A stretch of DNA of 64,000 nt. Origin: Leptolyngbya sp. Cla-17 (GTDB lineage: Bacteria > Cyanobacteriota > Cyanobacteriia > Leptolyngbyales > Leptolyngbyaceae). Position numbers and translations under genes: made by a program. Under the pieces are notes generated by a model, which worked only from the letters and a program-made list of their open reading frames with translations, had not been told where the DNA came from and ran no database searches. Positions 27,396 to 35,745 of this stretch are shown here, in pieces. The stretch is from the NCBI RefSeq assembly GCF_016807185.1, contig NZ_JAEVYN010000001.1, positions 930,001-994,000 on the forward strand. The letters run 5' to 3'. Position 1 is the stretch's first letter. Each line of letters opens with the position of its first letter.

Positions 27396-29081
27396 ATGCA
27401 AGCGGATCAATTTCCTTGGCTAACCGCGATCATCCTGCTTCCCCTCATTGCTGCTGCGCTTGTTCCAGTATTGCCTGATAAAGAAGGCAAAAATGTTCGC
27501 TGGTATGCCCTTGGTGTGGGTCTCGCAGACTTTATGTTGATGTGTTACACCTTTTGGAATCACTATGACGCAAGTAGTGCTTCGCTCCAACTCGTTGAAA
27601 CCTATGCCTGGATACCCCAATTAGGGCTGAATTGGTCTGTTTCAGTCGATGGCTTATCGATGCCACTTGTGTTGTTGGCAGGTTTAGTGACTACTCTCTC
27701 AATCTTTGCCACTTGGCGCGTTGATCGCCGCCCCCGTCTTTTCTACTCATTGATGTTGGTACTGTATGCCGCTCAGATAGGGGTTTTTGTCGCCCAAGAC
27801 ATACTCCTTCTCTTCATCATGTGGGAAGTGGAGCTAGTGCCCGTCTACTTACTCATCTGCATTTGGGGTGGACAGAAACGCCGCTACGCCGCTACTAAGT
27901 TTCTGATTTACACGGCTGCTGCTTCCATCTTCATCTTGATTGCTGGATTGGCAATGGCATTTTCTGGCGACACCATTACCTTTGATATGGTGCAGCTAGG
28001 GTTAAAGGATTATCCCCTACCGCTAGAGTTGGCGCTCTATGCGGGTCTATTGATTGCTTTTGGGGTCAAGCTGGCTATTTTCCCGATGCATACTTGGCTG
28101 CCCGATGCTCACGGTGAAGCGTCTGCGCCTGTGTCAATGATTTTGGCGGGCGTGCTGCTCAAAATGGGTGGCTACGGGCTGATTCGCCTTAACCTGGAAC
28201 TTCTGCCCGACGCTCACGTTTACTTCGCTCCAGTTTTGGCGATTTTGGGAGTGGTTAACATCATCTATGGAGCCTTTAGCTCTTTTGCCCAAATTAACAT
28301 GAAGCGCCGTCTCGCTTACTCATCCATCTCTCATATGGGGTTTGTATTGTTGGGCATTGCCTCCTTTACTGATTTGGGGATTAGCGGTGCGTTGTTGCAA
28401 ATGATTTCTCATGGCTTGATTGCATCCGTGTTGTTCTTCTTGGCTGGAGTCACCTACGATCGCACTCATACGATGACAATGACCGAAATGGGTGGATTGG
28501 GTCAGGCGATGCCTAAAGTATTCGCCTTGTTTACTGTCGCTTCAATGGCATCATTAGCGCTTCCTGGGATGAGCGGTTTTGCAAGCGAACTGGCAATCTT
28601 TGTCGGCATGGCAACCAGCGACAGCTATAGTTCAATCTTTCGCACCGGAACCATTTTGCTTGCCGCTGTAGGCTTAATTCTCACCCCCATTTATCTACTT
28701 TCGATGCTGCGTCAGGTGTTTTACAACTCTGGCGAAGTGCCTTTCGCAGGCGTGACTGAGAATGATCTGATTGGCACAGCGCAACAGGAAGCCGTTTGTT
28801 TTGGTACCAGTTGTGTGTTGCCAGCTGATGCTGTATTTAGAGACGCAGAGCCGCGTGAAGTGTTTATCGCTGCTTGCTTTATTGCTCTGATTATTGGTAT
28901 TGGAGTTTATCCTAAGCTGACTACCGACTTGTATGACGCGAAGATGGTTGCAGTGAATGATCATGTACAGCAGTCTTACTCTCAACTGGCTCAAACCAAT
29001 CCTCATGTTTATGCTCAGGGTTTTCTGGTGCCATCTATTAGTGAACCAGAACTCGCTCCCGTTCTGGGATTAGTCAAGTAG
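27396..29081 (+). CDS. ndhD: NAD(P)H-quinone oxidoreductase subunit D (NdhD1-type)
   Basis: This is a 561-residue proton-pumping antiporter-like subunit of thylakoid NDH-1, which works in respiration and cyclic electron flow. Recognisable NdhD stretches include MWEVELVPVYLLICIWGG, the FPMHTWLPDAHGEAS motif with its conserved histidines, and the discontinuous-helix region around INMKRRLAYSSISHMG. The start (FPWLTAIILLPL) and the DAEPREVFIA region near residue 485 match the NdhD1 clade of respiratory/cyclic NDH-1L. A short cysteine-containing insert (QQEAVCFGTSCVLPA) precedes that region. It is a single gene; ndhF is not beside it. Confidence 0.95.
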   Translation: MQADQFPWLTAIILLPLIAAALVPVLPDKEGKNVRWYALGVGLADFMLMCYTFWNHYDASSASLQLVETYAWIPQLGLNWSVSVDGLSMPLVLLAGLVTTLSIFATWRVDRRPRLFYSLMLVLYAAQIGVFVAQDILLLFIMWEVELVPVYLLICIWGGQKRRYAATKFLIYTAAASIFILIAGLAMAFSGDTITFDMVQLGLKDYPLPLELALYAGLLIAFGVKLAIFPMHTWLPDAHGEASAPVSMILAGVLLKMGGYGLIRLNLELLPDAHVYFAPVLAILGVVNIIYGAFSSFAQINMKRRLAYSSISHMGFVLLGIASFTDLGISGALLQMISHGLIASVLFFLAGVTYDRTHTMTMTEMGGLGQAMPKVFALFTVASMASLALPGMSGFASELAIFVGMATSDSYSSIFRTGTILLAAVGLILTPIYLLSMLRQVFYNSGEVPFAGVTENDLIGTAQQEAVCFGTSCVLPADAVFRDAEPREVFIAACFIALIIGIGVYPKLTTDLYDAKMVAVNDHVQQSYSQLAQTNPHVYAQGFLVPSISEPELAPVLGLVK

Positions 29082-29305
29082 TTGCCTTTTCAAGCTAACA
29101 GTCGTGCTTTTCGTGAAATCAGTCAATATGGCAGCTCAAACAAGCCACATTTTCACGTTTGGTATTCGTAGCAATAGGCTTGTCCTATTTCATGACGTTT
29201 GCTAGGAAGCTTGCGCCTTAAAAACATCTCTTCTGTCTTAGGATGGAGCATTGCCTAAATACAGGGCGATAAGCTAGGGATGCACACGACTGGCAGGCAA
29301 GTTTT

Positions 29306-29707
29306 ATGGATCCTTTACCACTGACCATCAATCGCTCGCAGCTTGACTTGATGCACAACAGCATCAATCAAGCGATTGAAGAGCTGAAAAACAGAAATGC
29401 AGCGGGAGATTTCAGCCCCGATAGCGGTCAACAAGAACAAAATCTACTAACTTACGGAGCAAGTGATTTTCCTAAAGCGCAGGGTCGCCTTCAAGAAGTT
29501 GAGGTGCAATTGCAAACCAAGCTGAATGGATGGAGTGGGGATCCAAATTTAACTCAGTCTGTGCCGATTGCGCTTGATTCCTACCAAGTGCAGCTAATGC
29601 GATCGCAACTCGAGCATCATCGGCAGGGATCTGATGACAATGCACAATTGGTTGATGAAATTATTAATCAACTACCAGAAAATAGCCCAAACGAAAATTC
29701 TGATTAA
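29306..29707 (+). CDS. Conserved-looking hypothetical protein
   Basis: I do not recognise this 133-residue soluble protein. It is polar, rich in Gln, Asn and Asp, with no signal peptide or membrane helix. Two similar segments, PLTINRSQLDLMHNSI near the start and PIALDSYQVQLMRSQLEHH near residue 95, suggest an internal duplication of a small helical unit. It lies 224 bases after ndhD. Confidence 0.6.
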   Translation: MDPLPLTINRSQLDLMHNSINQAIEELKNRNAAGDFSPDSGQQEQNLLTYGASDFPKAQGRLQEVEVQLQTKLNGWSGDPNLTQSVPIALDSYQVQLMRSQLEHHRQGSDDNAQLVDEIINQLPENSPNENSD

Positions 29708-29747
29708 GCATATTTTCGGCATATTTTTTGGTGTTCAATAGCGACAG

Positions 29748-30158
29748 TTAAGCAGCTTGTAGCCACCGCCTTAGCAGTAAGCCCTTGTTTAGTGATCGCG
29801 AATAAGACCGTTGCATTAATGACCCAAGGATGAGCGTAAATTGTTTGATACCGTCCGGACTGAAAAAGTAGGCTAGAAAACCTGCATTTATAAATACCAA
29901 ACTGGAATTCATGAGGGTTGATAGCAGGAATGCAATGATGATTTGACTTATCCACCAGCACTTTTGCACTCCTGCTGGTGCTCCGGTGAAGGTTACCCTC
30001 GTTTGAATGGCACTGGTAGAGTTAGCGCTGAGAATGTCTGCCTCCGTGAAGTCTGCCCCCGTCAAATCTTCACCTTTGAAGGATTACCCCCGCAGATTGG
30101 TGCGACGAAAGTCTCGCTCTCCGTTGGCATAGCGGCGTAATACTTCGCTGGCTTTCAT
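29748..30158 (-). pseudogene. Pentapeptide-repeat membrane protein, broken by an in-frame stop
   Basis: From ATG at 30158 the frame reads MKASEVLRRYANGERDFRRT then NLRG, then TAA at 30084-30086 (codon 25), then SFKGEDLTGADFTEADI in the same frame. The sequence on both sides is that of an N-terminal cap plus pentapeptide repeats (A(D/N)LXX). A glutamine codon (CAA) at the TAA would restore it. The rest of the frame runs to 29748, with only a few degenerate pentapeptides before a membrane segment, so the repeat block also looks shortened. A TTG at 30065 could restart translation but has no clear ribosome binding site. Confidence 0.75.
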
Positions 30159-30437
30159 GCGGTGGGGCATTCAGAGCGTAAACGGTGAAGAATAATTCTT
30201 TGCTACCCGTAGAATAACCGAGAAATAGCCCGGTAAGGGCGGGTCTTGCGCAGCGATCGCAGTTGAATCGTCCCTCTACAGGTGATTGTTCCAGTTCAAA
30301 CCGCGACCGCTCTAGTGCAAGCGTCAGATAGGTCGATCGCAGCTACTGCGTTAGCGGTGAATCCTGGACGAGCGATCGCCTATTTGCAGGCGCATGGTAT
30401 TCTGGCGTTCTAATTGGTTTCGTCGTTGCCTGCATCC

Positions 30438-32078
30438 ATGCTTCAGTTCCAGGGATTCAGAGAATTTTGGGCAAAACGCCATTTGGAAATGCAGCCTGTG
30501 CTGCGGTTGGCAGCATTTTTCTTTGTTGTGATGTTGCTGTTGGCCCTGCATCGCCACCTAACGTTGTATGCGTCCTACGACCAGGGAATTTTTAATCAGC
30601 TTTTCTGGAATGGGATTCACGGAAAGTTTTTTCAAAGTTCCTTGTCGTCGGTGCTATCAGGTGCGGTGGTGATCGATCAGCAAGTGCCTACTGTGTCCTA
30701 TCACCGATTGGGGCAGCATTTTGACCCAATGTTGCTGCTGTGGCTGCCGATTTACGCGCTGTTTCCCTATGCAGCGACGTTGGTTGTCATTCAAGTGACG
30801 CAGGTAGCGGTCGCAGGGTTAGTACTGTATGCGTTGGCGCGTCAGTATTTGCAACCCGCTTTGGCGTATTGGATCACCGCCAGCTACTACGGATCGGTTG
30901 CCGTTATTGGACCGACTTTTTCCAACTTTCACGATCTGAGCCAGATTCCGCTGCTGCTGTTTAGCCTGTTCTTAGCGTTGGAAAAGCGCTGGTGGTGGCT
31001 CTTTTGGTTAACGGCAGGTTTAACCCTGCTGGTGCGAGAAGACGCAGGCATTTTGCTGTTTAGCATTGGGCTGTATTTAGCGCTGAGTCGGCGATTTCCC
31101 ATCGTGGGCATTGTTTTGTGCAGCGTCAGCTTTGCCTATGTGATGGCAGCCACCAATGTGTTTATGCCGCTGTTTTCCAGGGATATTTCTCAGCGGTTTA
31201 TGGTGGAGCGATTTGGGCATTTTGCCACTGGCAACGAAGCCTCCACCTTCGACATTCTGGGCGGCATTCTTAGCAATCCGTTGCGGCTAATTGCCCACGT
31301 CTTTTCATCGTTTGATCTGAAACTGTCCTACATGCTGGCACAAACCCTTTCCCTTGCTTTTGTGCCGCTGATCTCACCCAGTGCTTGGATGATGATTAGC
31401 GCACCTTTGGCACAACTGCTGTTACAAGGGGGAGATTCTCGATTCTCGGTGTATATCCGTTATGCGATTACGCTAGTGCCCGGTTTGTTTTATGGAGCGA
31501 TTCTGTGGTGGTCAGCCCATCCCAAGGCTTTTAGACCGCGATTCAAAAAGATTTGGCTGGGGTTTATTATTCTGTCGCTCTTGGTTGTGCTTTTGAAAAG
31601 CCCTCATCGCGTGTTTTATTTTGTCATGCCAGATTCGTTTCAACCCTGGGTGCAGGTGCCGCTGCTTCGGCAGTGGAGTCATGTGGCATCCGCGCGATCG
31701 CTCCTTCGACAAGTTCCGACCGATGCCAGCGTCTCCGCCACGACCTATCTGGTGCCGCCCTTATCAAGTCGTCGGACAACACTGCGAATGCCCTTTTTGC
31801 AGTTTCGCAATGACCAGGATCAAGTGGAAAACGTGGAGTATATTGTGGCGGATTTTTGGCATTTGCAGCAATATCAGCCTGCGTTTCGGGAAGAGCGCGG
31901 CTACATGGAAATTTTGCCCGCTAAGATTGACGACTTGCTCGCACAAAATCAGTACGGCATTCAATCCTTTGAGGACGGCATTGTGTTGATGCAGCGCGAA
32001 CAACCGTCGCAGCCAGCGGCCTTAGCCCAGTGGAAGGCGCTTCGCCCGACTTACGTGCCAACGCCTAGACCCAATTGA
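30438..32078 (+). CDS. DUF2079 polytopic membrane protein, copy 1
   Basis: The protein matches DUF2079: YASYDQGIFNQLFWNGIHG after the first helix, then HRLGQHFDPMLLLWLPIYALFP and LYALARQYL. About nine or ten membrane helices precede a soluble C-terminal domain of about 130 residues. DUF2079 is related to GT-C glycosyltransferases; the DQG acidic motif after helix 1 fits the catalytic acidic loop of that fold. No activity is known to me. I start at ATG 30438; a TTG at 30414 is in frame. A paralogue follows after 85 bases. Confidence 0.85.
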   Translation: MLQFQGFREFWAKRHLEMQPVLRLAAFFFVVMLLLALHRHLTLYASYDQGIFNQLFWNGIHGKFFQSSLSSVLSGAVVIDQQVPTVSYHRLGQHFDPMLLLWLPIYALFPYAATLVVIQVTQVAVAGLVLYALARQYLQPALAYWITASYYGSVAVIGPTFSNFHDLSQIPLLLFSLFLALEKRWWWLFWLTAGLTLLVREDAGILLFSIGLYLALSRRFPIVGIVLCSVSFAYVMAATNVFMPLFSRDISQRFMVERFGHFATGNEASTFDILGGILSNPLRLIAHVFSSFDLKLSYMLAQTLSLAFVPLISPSAWMMISAPLAQLLLQGGDSRFSVYIRYAITLVPGLFYGAILWWSAHPKAFRPRFKKIWLGFIILSLLVVLLKSPHRVFYFVMPDSFQPWVQVPLLRQWSHVASARSLLRQVPTDASVSATTYLVPPLSSRRTTLRMPFLQFRNDQDQVENVEYIVADFWHLQQYQPAFREERGYMEILPAKIDDLLAQNQYGIQSFEDGIVLMQREQPSQPAALAQWKALRPTYVPTPRPN

Positions 32079-32163
32079 TTTCGCGATTCGTGAAACGATC
32101 CCTACGGGAATCGCCCAACCCTGTTAAAACCACCTCCCCGCAACGAGAAAGTAGTCACATCCT

Positions 32164-33915
32164 ATGGCGCTAACATCACCCAAAAAATCACTATCTGACT
32201 GGAGTAGCTTAAACCGAAATCATCCAGCAGGGCTCAAGTGGCTGCTGATTTTAACCGCCGCTTTTTGCAGCTTCATGCTGATTTTTTCGCTCCATCGGTA
32301 TTACACCTTTTATGCGTCCTATGATCACGGGCTATTTAATCAAGTTTTTTGGAACAACCTGCATGGGCGATGGTTTCAAAGCTCTCTCACAGGGGAACAT
32401 TCAACGGCAGTTGAGCTAAATAACACTATTCCGCCCGTTAACTTCAATCATTTAGGACAGCATTTTATCCCTGATTTTTTACTTTGGCTGCCGATTTATG
32501 CGATTTTCCCTTCCCCCGTCACTCTAATCGTTTTGCAAATTGGCTTGATGGCGGCAGGTGGCGTGGTGCTATACGCCTTAGCGCGGCATTATTTGGAACC
32601 GACCCTATCGCTGCTGATTACAGCGGGCTACTTTGGGGCACATGCCGTAGTGGGTCCCACTTTTGCCAATTTCTATGAACACTGTCAGATTCCGCTATTT
32701 GTGTTTATCGCCTTGCTGGCAATGGAAAAACAGCGCTGGGGACTATTTTGGCTCATGGTCGCTTTCACCTTAGGCATTCGGGAAGATACCGGAATTATTT
32801 TGTTTGGGATTGGATTATATCTAGTGTTGAGCCGTCGCCATCCCTGGGTCGGAGTGGCGCTTTGCGGGATTAGCTTTGCTTATGTGGCAATTATCACCAG
32901 CGTGGTGTCACTCCACTTTTCAGGTGACATGCCTCCCCCCTATATGGCAGGACGCTTTGGTCAGTATGTGCCCGGTAACGAATCGCCTACTACGCTACAA
33001 GTGCTGTGGGGAATGCTAACCCATCCTTTAGAAGTGTTGAAAAGTCTATTTCTTCCATTCGATCGCAGAGTTTGGTATCTCCTGGGTCAATGGCTACCGT
33101 TGGCGTTTGTGCCAGCTCTATCTCCGGCAAGCTGGGTAATTGCGGGGGTTCCTTTACTGTCGTTATTCATACAGTCGGGATTATCTGCCTTGATGATTAC
33201 TCTGCGATATTCGGTTGCAGTAGTTCCTGGCATTTTTTATGGCGCAATCTTATGGTGGTCATCTCCGTCTCAGCGGTCTTTTCCTAACCCGCCGACCCCG
33301 CGATCGCTATGGCAAACGCTCGGCTTCACCTATCGTACCCGTCAGTTAACTTCCACCTTTCGCCGCTTTTGGATAGCCTGTATTGCCCTGTCGGTTATCT
33401 TGGTAACTCTTTCTAGTCCTAATCAGGCATTCTACTTTTTGTTGCCCGAATCCTTTAATCCTTGGCTGCATATCACCCTGCCACGCCAATGGGAACATAG
33501 CCAGGTGCTGCGCGAGACGATCCGGATGATTCCTGCCGATGCCAGCGTTGCCGCCACTACTCACCTAATTCCACCCCTTTCAACCCGACGCGAAATTATT
33601 CGATTTCCAAGACTACAGCTAAGAGATGAGCAAGGGCAGGTAAAAATGATGGAATATGCCGTGGTGGATCTATGGCGGTTGAATCAGTACCAAAATCTAT
33701 TTAAGCCAGAACATCAGCGCTTAAGTATGATTATCGCCGCGATAGATCAGATCCTTGCCCAGAAAACCTATGGACTGCTGCAATTGAGGGATGAAGTCGT
33801 GCTGCTGCAAAAGGGAGTGCCATCTCAACCCGCGCCCCTAGCAGCCTGGATTCCTCTACGGCAAAAGTTGCTGATGTCTTTAGAAAAAACAACGCTCAGA
33901 CGACGAAAAAAATAG
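32164..33915 (+). CDS. DUF2079 polytopic membrane protein, copy 2
   Basis: This 583-residue protein is a tandem paralogue of the preceding one, with the same blocks in order: YASYDHGLFNQVFWNNLHG, FNHLGQHFIPDFLLWLPIYAIFP and VLYALARHYL, and a similar C-terminal soluble domain (DASVAATTHLIPPLSTRRE, matching DASVSATTYLVPPLSSRRT in copy 1). Its extra length is mainly an insert of charged residues near 375-400. The pair probably arose by local duplication. A GT-C-like transferase role at the membrane is inferred; a dolichyl-phosphate-sugar-synthase-like enzyme downstream could supply the donor. Confidence 0.85.
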   Translation: MALTSPKKSLSDWSSLNRNHPAGLKWLLILTAAFCSFMLIFSLHRYYTFYASYDHGLFNQVFWNNLHGRWFQSSLTGEHSTAVELNNTIPPVNFNHLGQHFIPDFLLWLPIYAIFPSPVTLIVLQIGLMAAGGVVLYALARHYLEPTLSLLITAGYFGAHAVVGPTFANFYEHCQIPLFVFIALLAMEKQRWGLFWLMVAFTLGIREDTGIILFGIGLYLVLSRRHPWVGVALCGISFAYVAIITSVVSLHFSGDMPPPYMAGRFGQYVPGNESPTTLQVLWGMLTHPLEVLKSLFLPFDRRVWYLLGQWLPLAFVPALSPASWVIAGVPLLSLFIQSGLSALMITLRYSVAVVPGIFYGAILWWSSPSQRSFPNPPTPRSLWQTLGFTYRTRQLTSTFRRFWIACIALSVILVTLSSPNQAFYFLLPESFNPWLHITLPRQWEHSQVLRETIRMIPADASVAATTHLIPPLSTRREIIRFPRLQLRDEQGQVKMMEYAVVDLWRLNQYQNLFKPEHQRLSMIIAAIDQILAQKTYGLLQLRDEVVLLQKGVPSQPAPLAAWIPLRQKLLMSLEKTTLRRRKK

Positions 33916-34052
33916 TGGCAGTGTCAAATTCACTGGACAAAACAAGTTTGGACGTAAGCCGAAATCATTCCATGCGATAGTTCAATTTTTGACTGTCTTA
34001 TATGGTAAAGGTTATGTCTGATACCCGGTGTGTGGTGTTGAGGAGAACAAGC

Positions 34053-34961
34053 ATGAGTCGATTGCCTAGAAAGTCGTTAAGCTCTGGGTTGAAGTGGGTT
34101 CAGTTTAGCCGCGATCGCGAGGCAACCCACCAAAGGCGAGAACCAGGATTAGCGTTTGCGAGTGATCGATCCACTGCTATGGATTGGGTTGAAAGTGATC
34201 TGTACGGCAGCAGGGCGACCAGTCGGCAGCAGCCTCACCAGGTGGCGATCATTATGCCTGTGTACAACGAGCAAACTTGTATTGGTTCTACATTTGATGC
34301 AGTGTTGGAGTATTGCCAAAGCCATCCTGATTACTGCTTTATTTTTGTTAGTGATGGCTCCAGCGATCTCACCCAGCAGATTTTAGAGCAGCGAATCGCT
34401 GATGCCCAAACTGAGCAAATTCAACTGCTGTCCTACTGCGATCGCGGTGGCAAAGGACATGCCGTCAAAATGGGAGTCCATCTAGCAGATGCAGACCAGG
34501 TTTGCTTTTTAGATGGAGATCTCGCCTATTCTTTGGATCATTTAGATAGGCTCGTAGCGAAATTAACGCAATACGATGTGGTGATCGGCTGCCGAAGCAT
34601 GATGCCCGAAGGCAACCAAGGGCTGAGGCTCTCTCGAAAAATCGCTGGAAAAGTTTTTAACGCTCTATCTAAGCAAATTTTGAACTTGCCCTATGTGGAT
34701 ATGCAAGCAGGCTTAAAGGGCTTTCGAGGCAAGGCAGCCAAAGAAATATTCGATCGACAGGAATTAATTGGTTTTTCCTTTGATGTGGAGCTAATTTACT
34801 TAGCAAAGAAGTTGGGTTACTCGATCGCAGAAATTCCGGCCTATGTTTCCAGCAGCCACGCTACCAAACCATCTAAAGTGAACCTGTTAGCAGATTCACT
34901 TAAAATGCTGCGCGACCTGTTCAAAATTCGCTGGAATGATGTGACCGGAAGTTATGAATAA
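34053..34961 (+). CDS. GT2 family polyprenyl/dolichyl-phosphate glucosyltransferase-like enzyme
   Basis: The GT-A domain begins at HQVAIIMPVYNEQ, with VSDGSSDLT, FLDGDLAYSLDHL as metal-binding motif, and YVDMQAGLKGFRGKAA. The last motif is typical of the ALG5/DPG-synthase branch of GT2. Unlike many relatives it has no C-terminal membrane helices. About 60 poorly conserved basic residues precede the domain. I choose ATG 34053, which has GAGGAG seven bases upstream; an ATG at 34002 is in frame without such a site. It overlaps the deacetylase gene by eight bases. Confidence 0.8.
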   Translation: MSRLPRKSLSSGLKWVQFSRDREATHQRREPGLAFASDRSTAMDWVESDLYGSRATSRQQPHQVAIIMPVYNEQTCIGSTFDAVLEYCQSHPDYCFIFVSDGSSDLTQQILEQRIADAQTEQIQLLSYCDRGGKGHAVKMGVHLADADQVCFLDGDLAYSLDHLDRLVAKLTQYDVVIGCRSMMPEGNQGLRLSRKIAGKVFNALSKQILNLPYVDMQAGLKGFRGKAAKEIFDRQELIGFSFDVELIYLAKKLGYSIAEIPAYVSSSHATKPSKVNLLADSLKMLRDLFKIRWNDVTGSYE

Positions 34962-35745
34962 AGTGGTTCTGCTCAGTTTTGATGTGGAAGAGTTTGATAT
35001 TCCCGAGGAATATGGTCAAACGTTGGATGAGCGAGAGAAATTTCGGGTGTCGCTCAAAGGTTTAGAACCGATTTTGCACTTGTTGGAGCGGCTTAATATC
35101 CGAGCTACCTTTTTTACGACTGCCAACTTTGCGCTCCACCATCAACCCTTAATTAGAGCGATTGCCCAGACTCACGAAATCGCTTCTCATGGCTTCTATC
35201 ATTCGTCGTTTGAACCCGCAGACCTAGCTGCATCCAAACAGGCGCTTGAACAAATTATTCAAGTACCCATCACCGGGTTTCGTATGGCGCGTCTCCAAAA
35301 AGTGAATGATTGTGCGATTGAGCGCGCCGGATATGCCTATAATTCATCCATGAATCCGACTTATCTTCCAGGGCGATATAACAATTTTTTCACCCAGCGC
35401 ACTGCCTATTACTCGCAGCAGCTTTTGAATATCCCTGTATCTGTCACGCCACTAATTCGATTTCCACTGTTTTGGTTGAGCTTCAAAAATCTTCCGCTAC
35501 CGCTTTACAAACTTGCAAGCCTATTCACTCTGCGAGTCGATCGCTATTTAAGTTTATACTTTCACCCGTGGGAGTTTACCGACCTTTCAGCCTATGGGCT
35601 ACCGAGTTATGTAAAACGCCACTCTGGGCAATCGATGCTTTTGCGTTTAGAGCGCTATCTAATCTGGCTGCATTCCCAGGCAGACTTCGTTACCTACGCT
35701 GATTTCAGGCAGTTTGTTCACCCAAAATTCTCATGTCTGGGCTAA
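34954..35745 (+). CDS. Polysaccharide deacetylase (NodB homology) family protein
   Basis: The carbohydrate esterase 4 fold is shown by LLSFDVEEFDI, with the catalytic and metal Asp region, RATFFTTANFA, and HEIASHGFYHSSF, which holds the two metal histidines. Such enzymes remove N-acetyl groups from amino sugars of polysaccharides or lipid-linked intermediates. There is no signal peptide, so it may act in the cytoplasm on a lipid-linked sugar, as the overlapping GT2 gene suggests. Its end overlaps the nucleoside carrier gene by 13 bases. Confidence 0.85.
   Translation: MNKVVLLSFDVEEFDIPEEYGQTLDEREKFRVSLKGLEPILHLLERLNIRATFFTTANFALHHQPLIRAIAQTHEIASHGFYHSSFEPADLAASKQALEQIIQVPITGFRMARLQKVNDCAIERAGYAYNSSMNPTYLPGRYNNFFTQRTAYYSQQLLNIPVSVTPLIRFPLFWLSFKNLPLPLYKLASLFTLRVDRYLSLYFHPWEFTDLSAYGLPSYVKRHSGQSMLLRLERYLIWLHSQADFVTYADFRQFVHPKFSCLG

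Noticed and set aside
30072..30342. Open minus-strand frame upstream of and overlapping the pentapeptide pseudogene
   Set aside because: It runs about 90 codons without a usable start and overlaps the MKASEVLRR frame, which is clearly the family frame; the composition gives no family match, although a gene remnant cannot be excluded.
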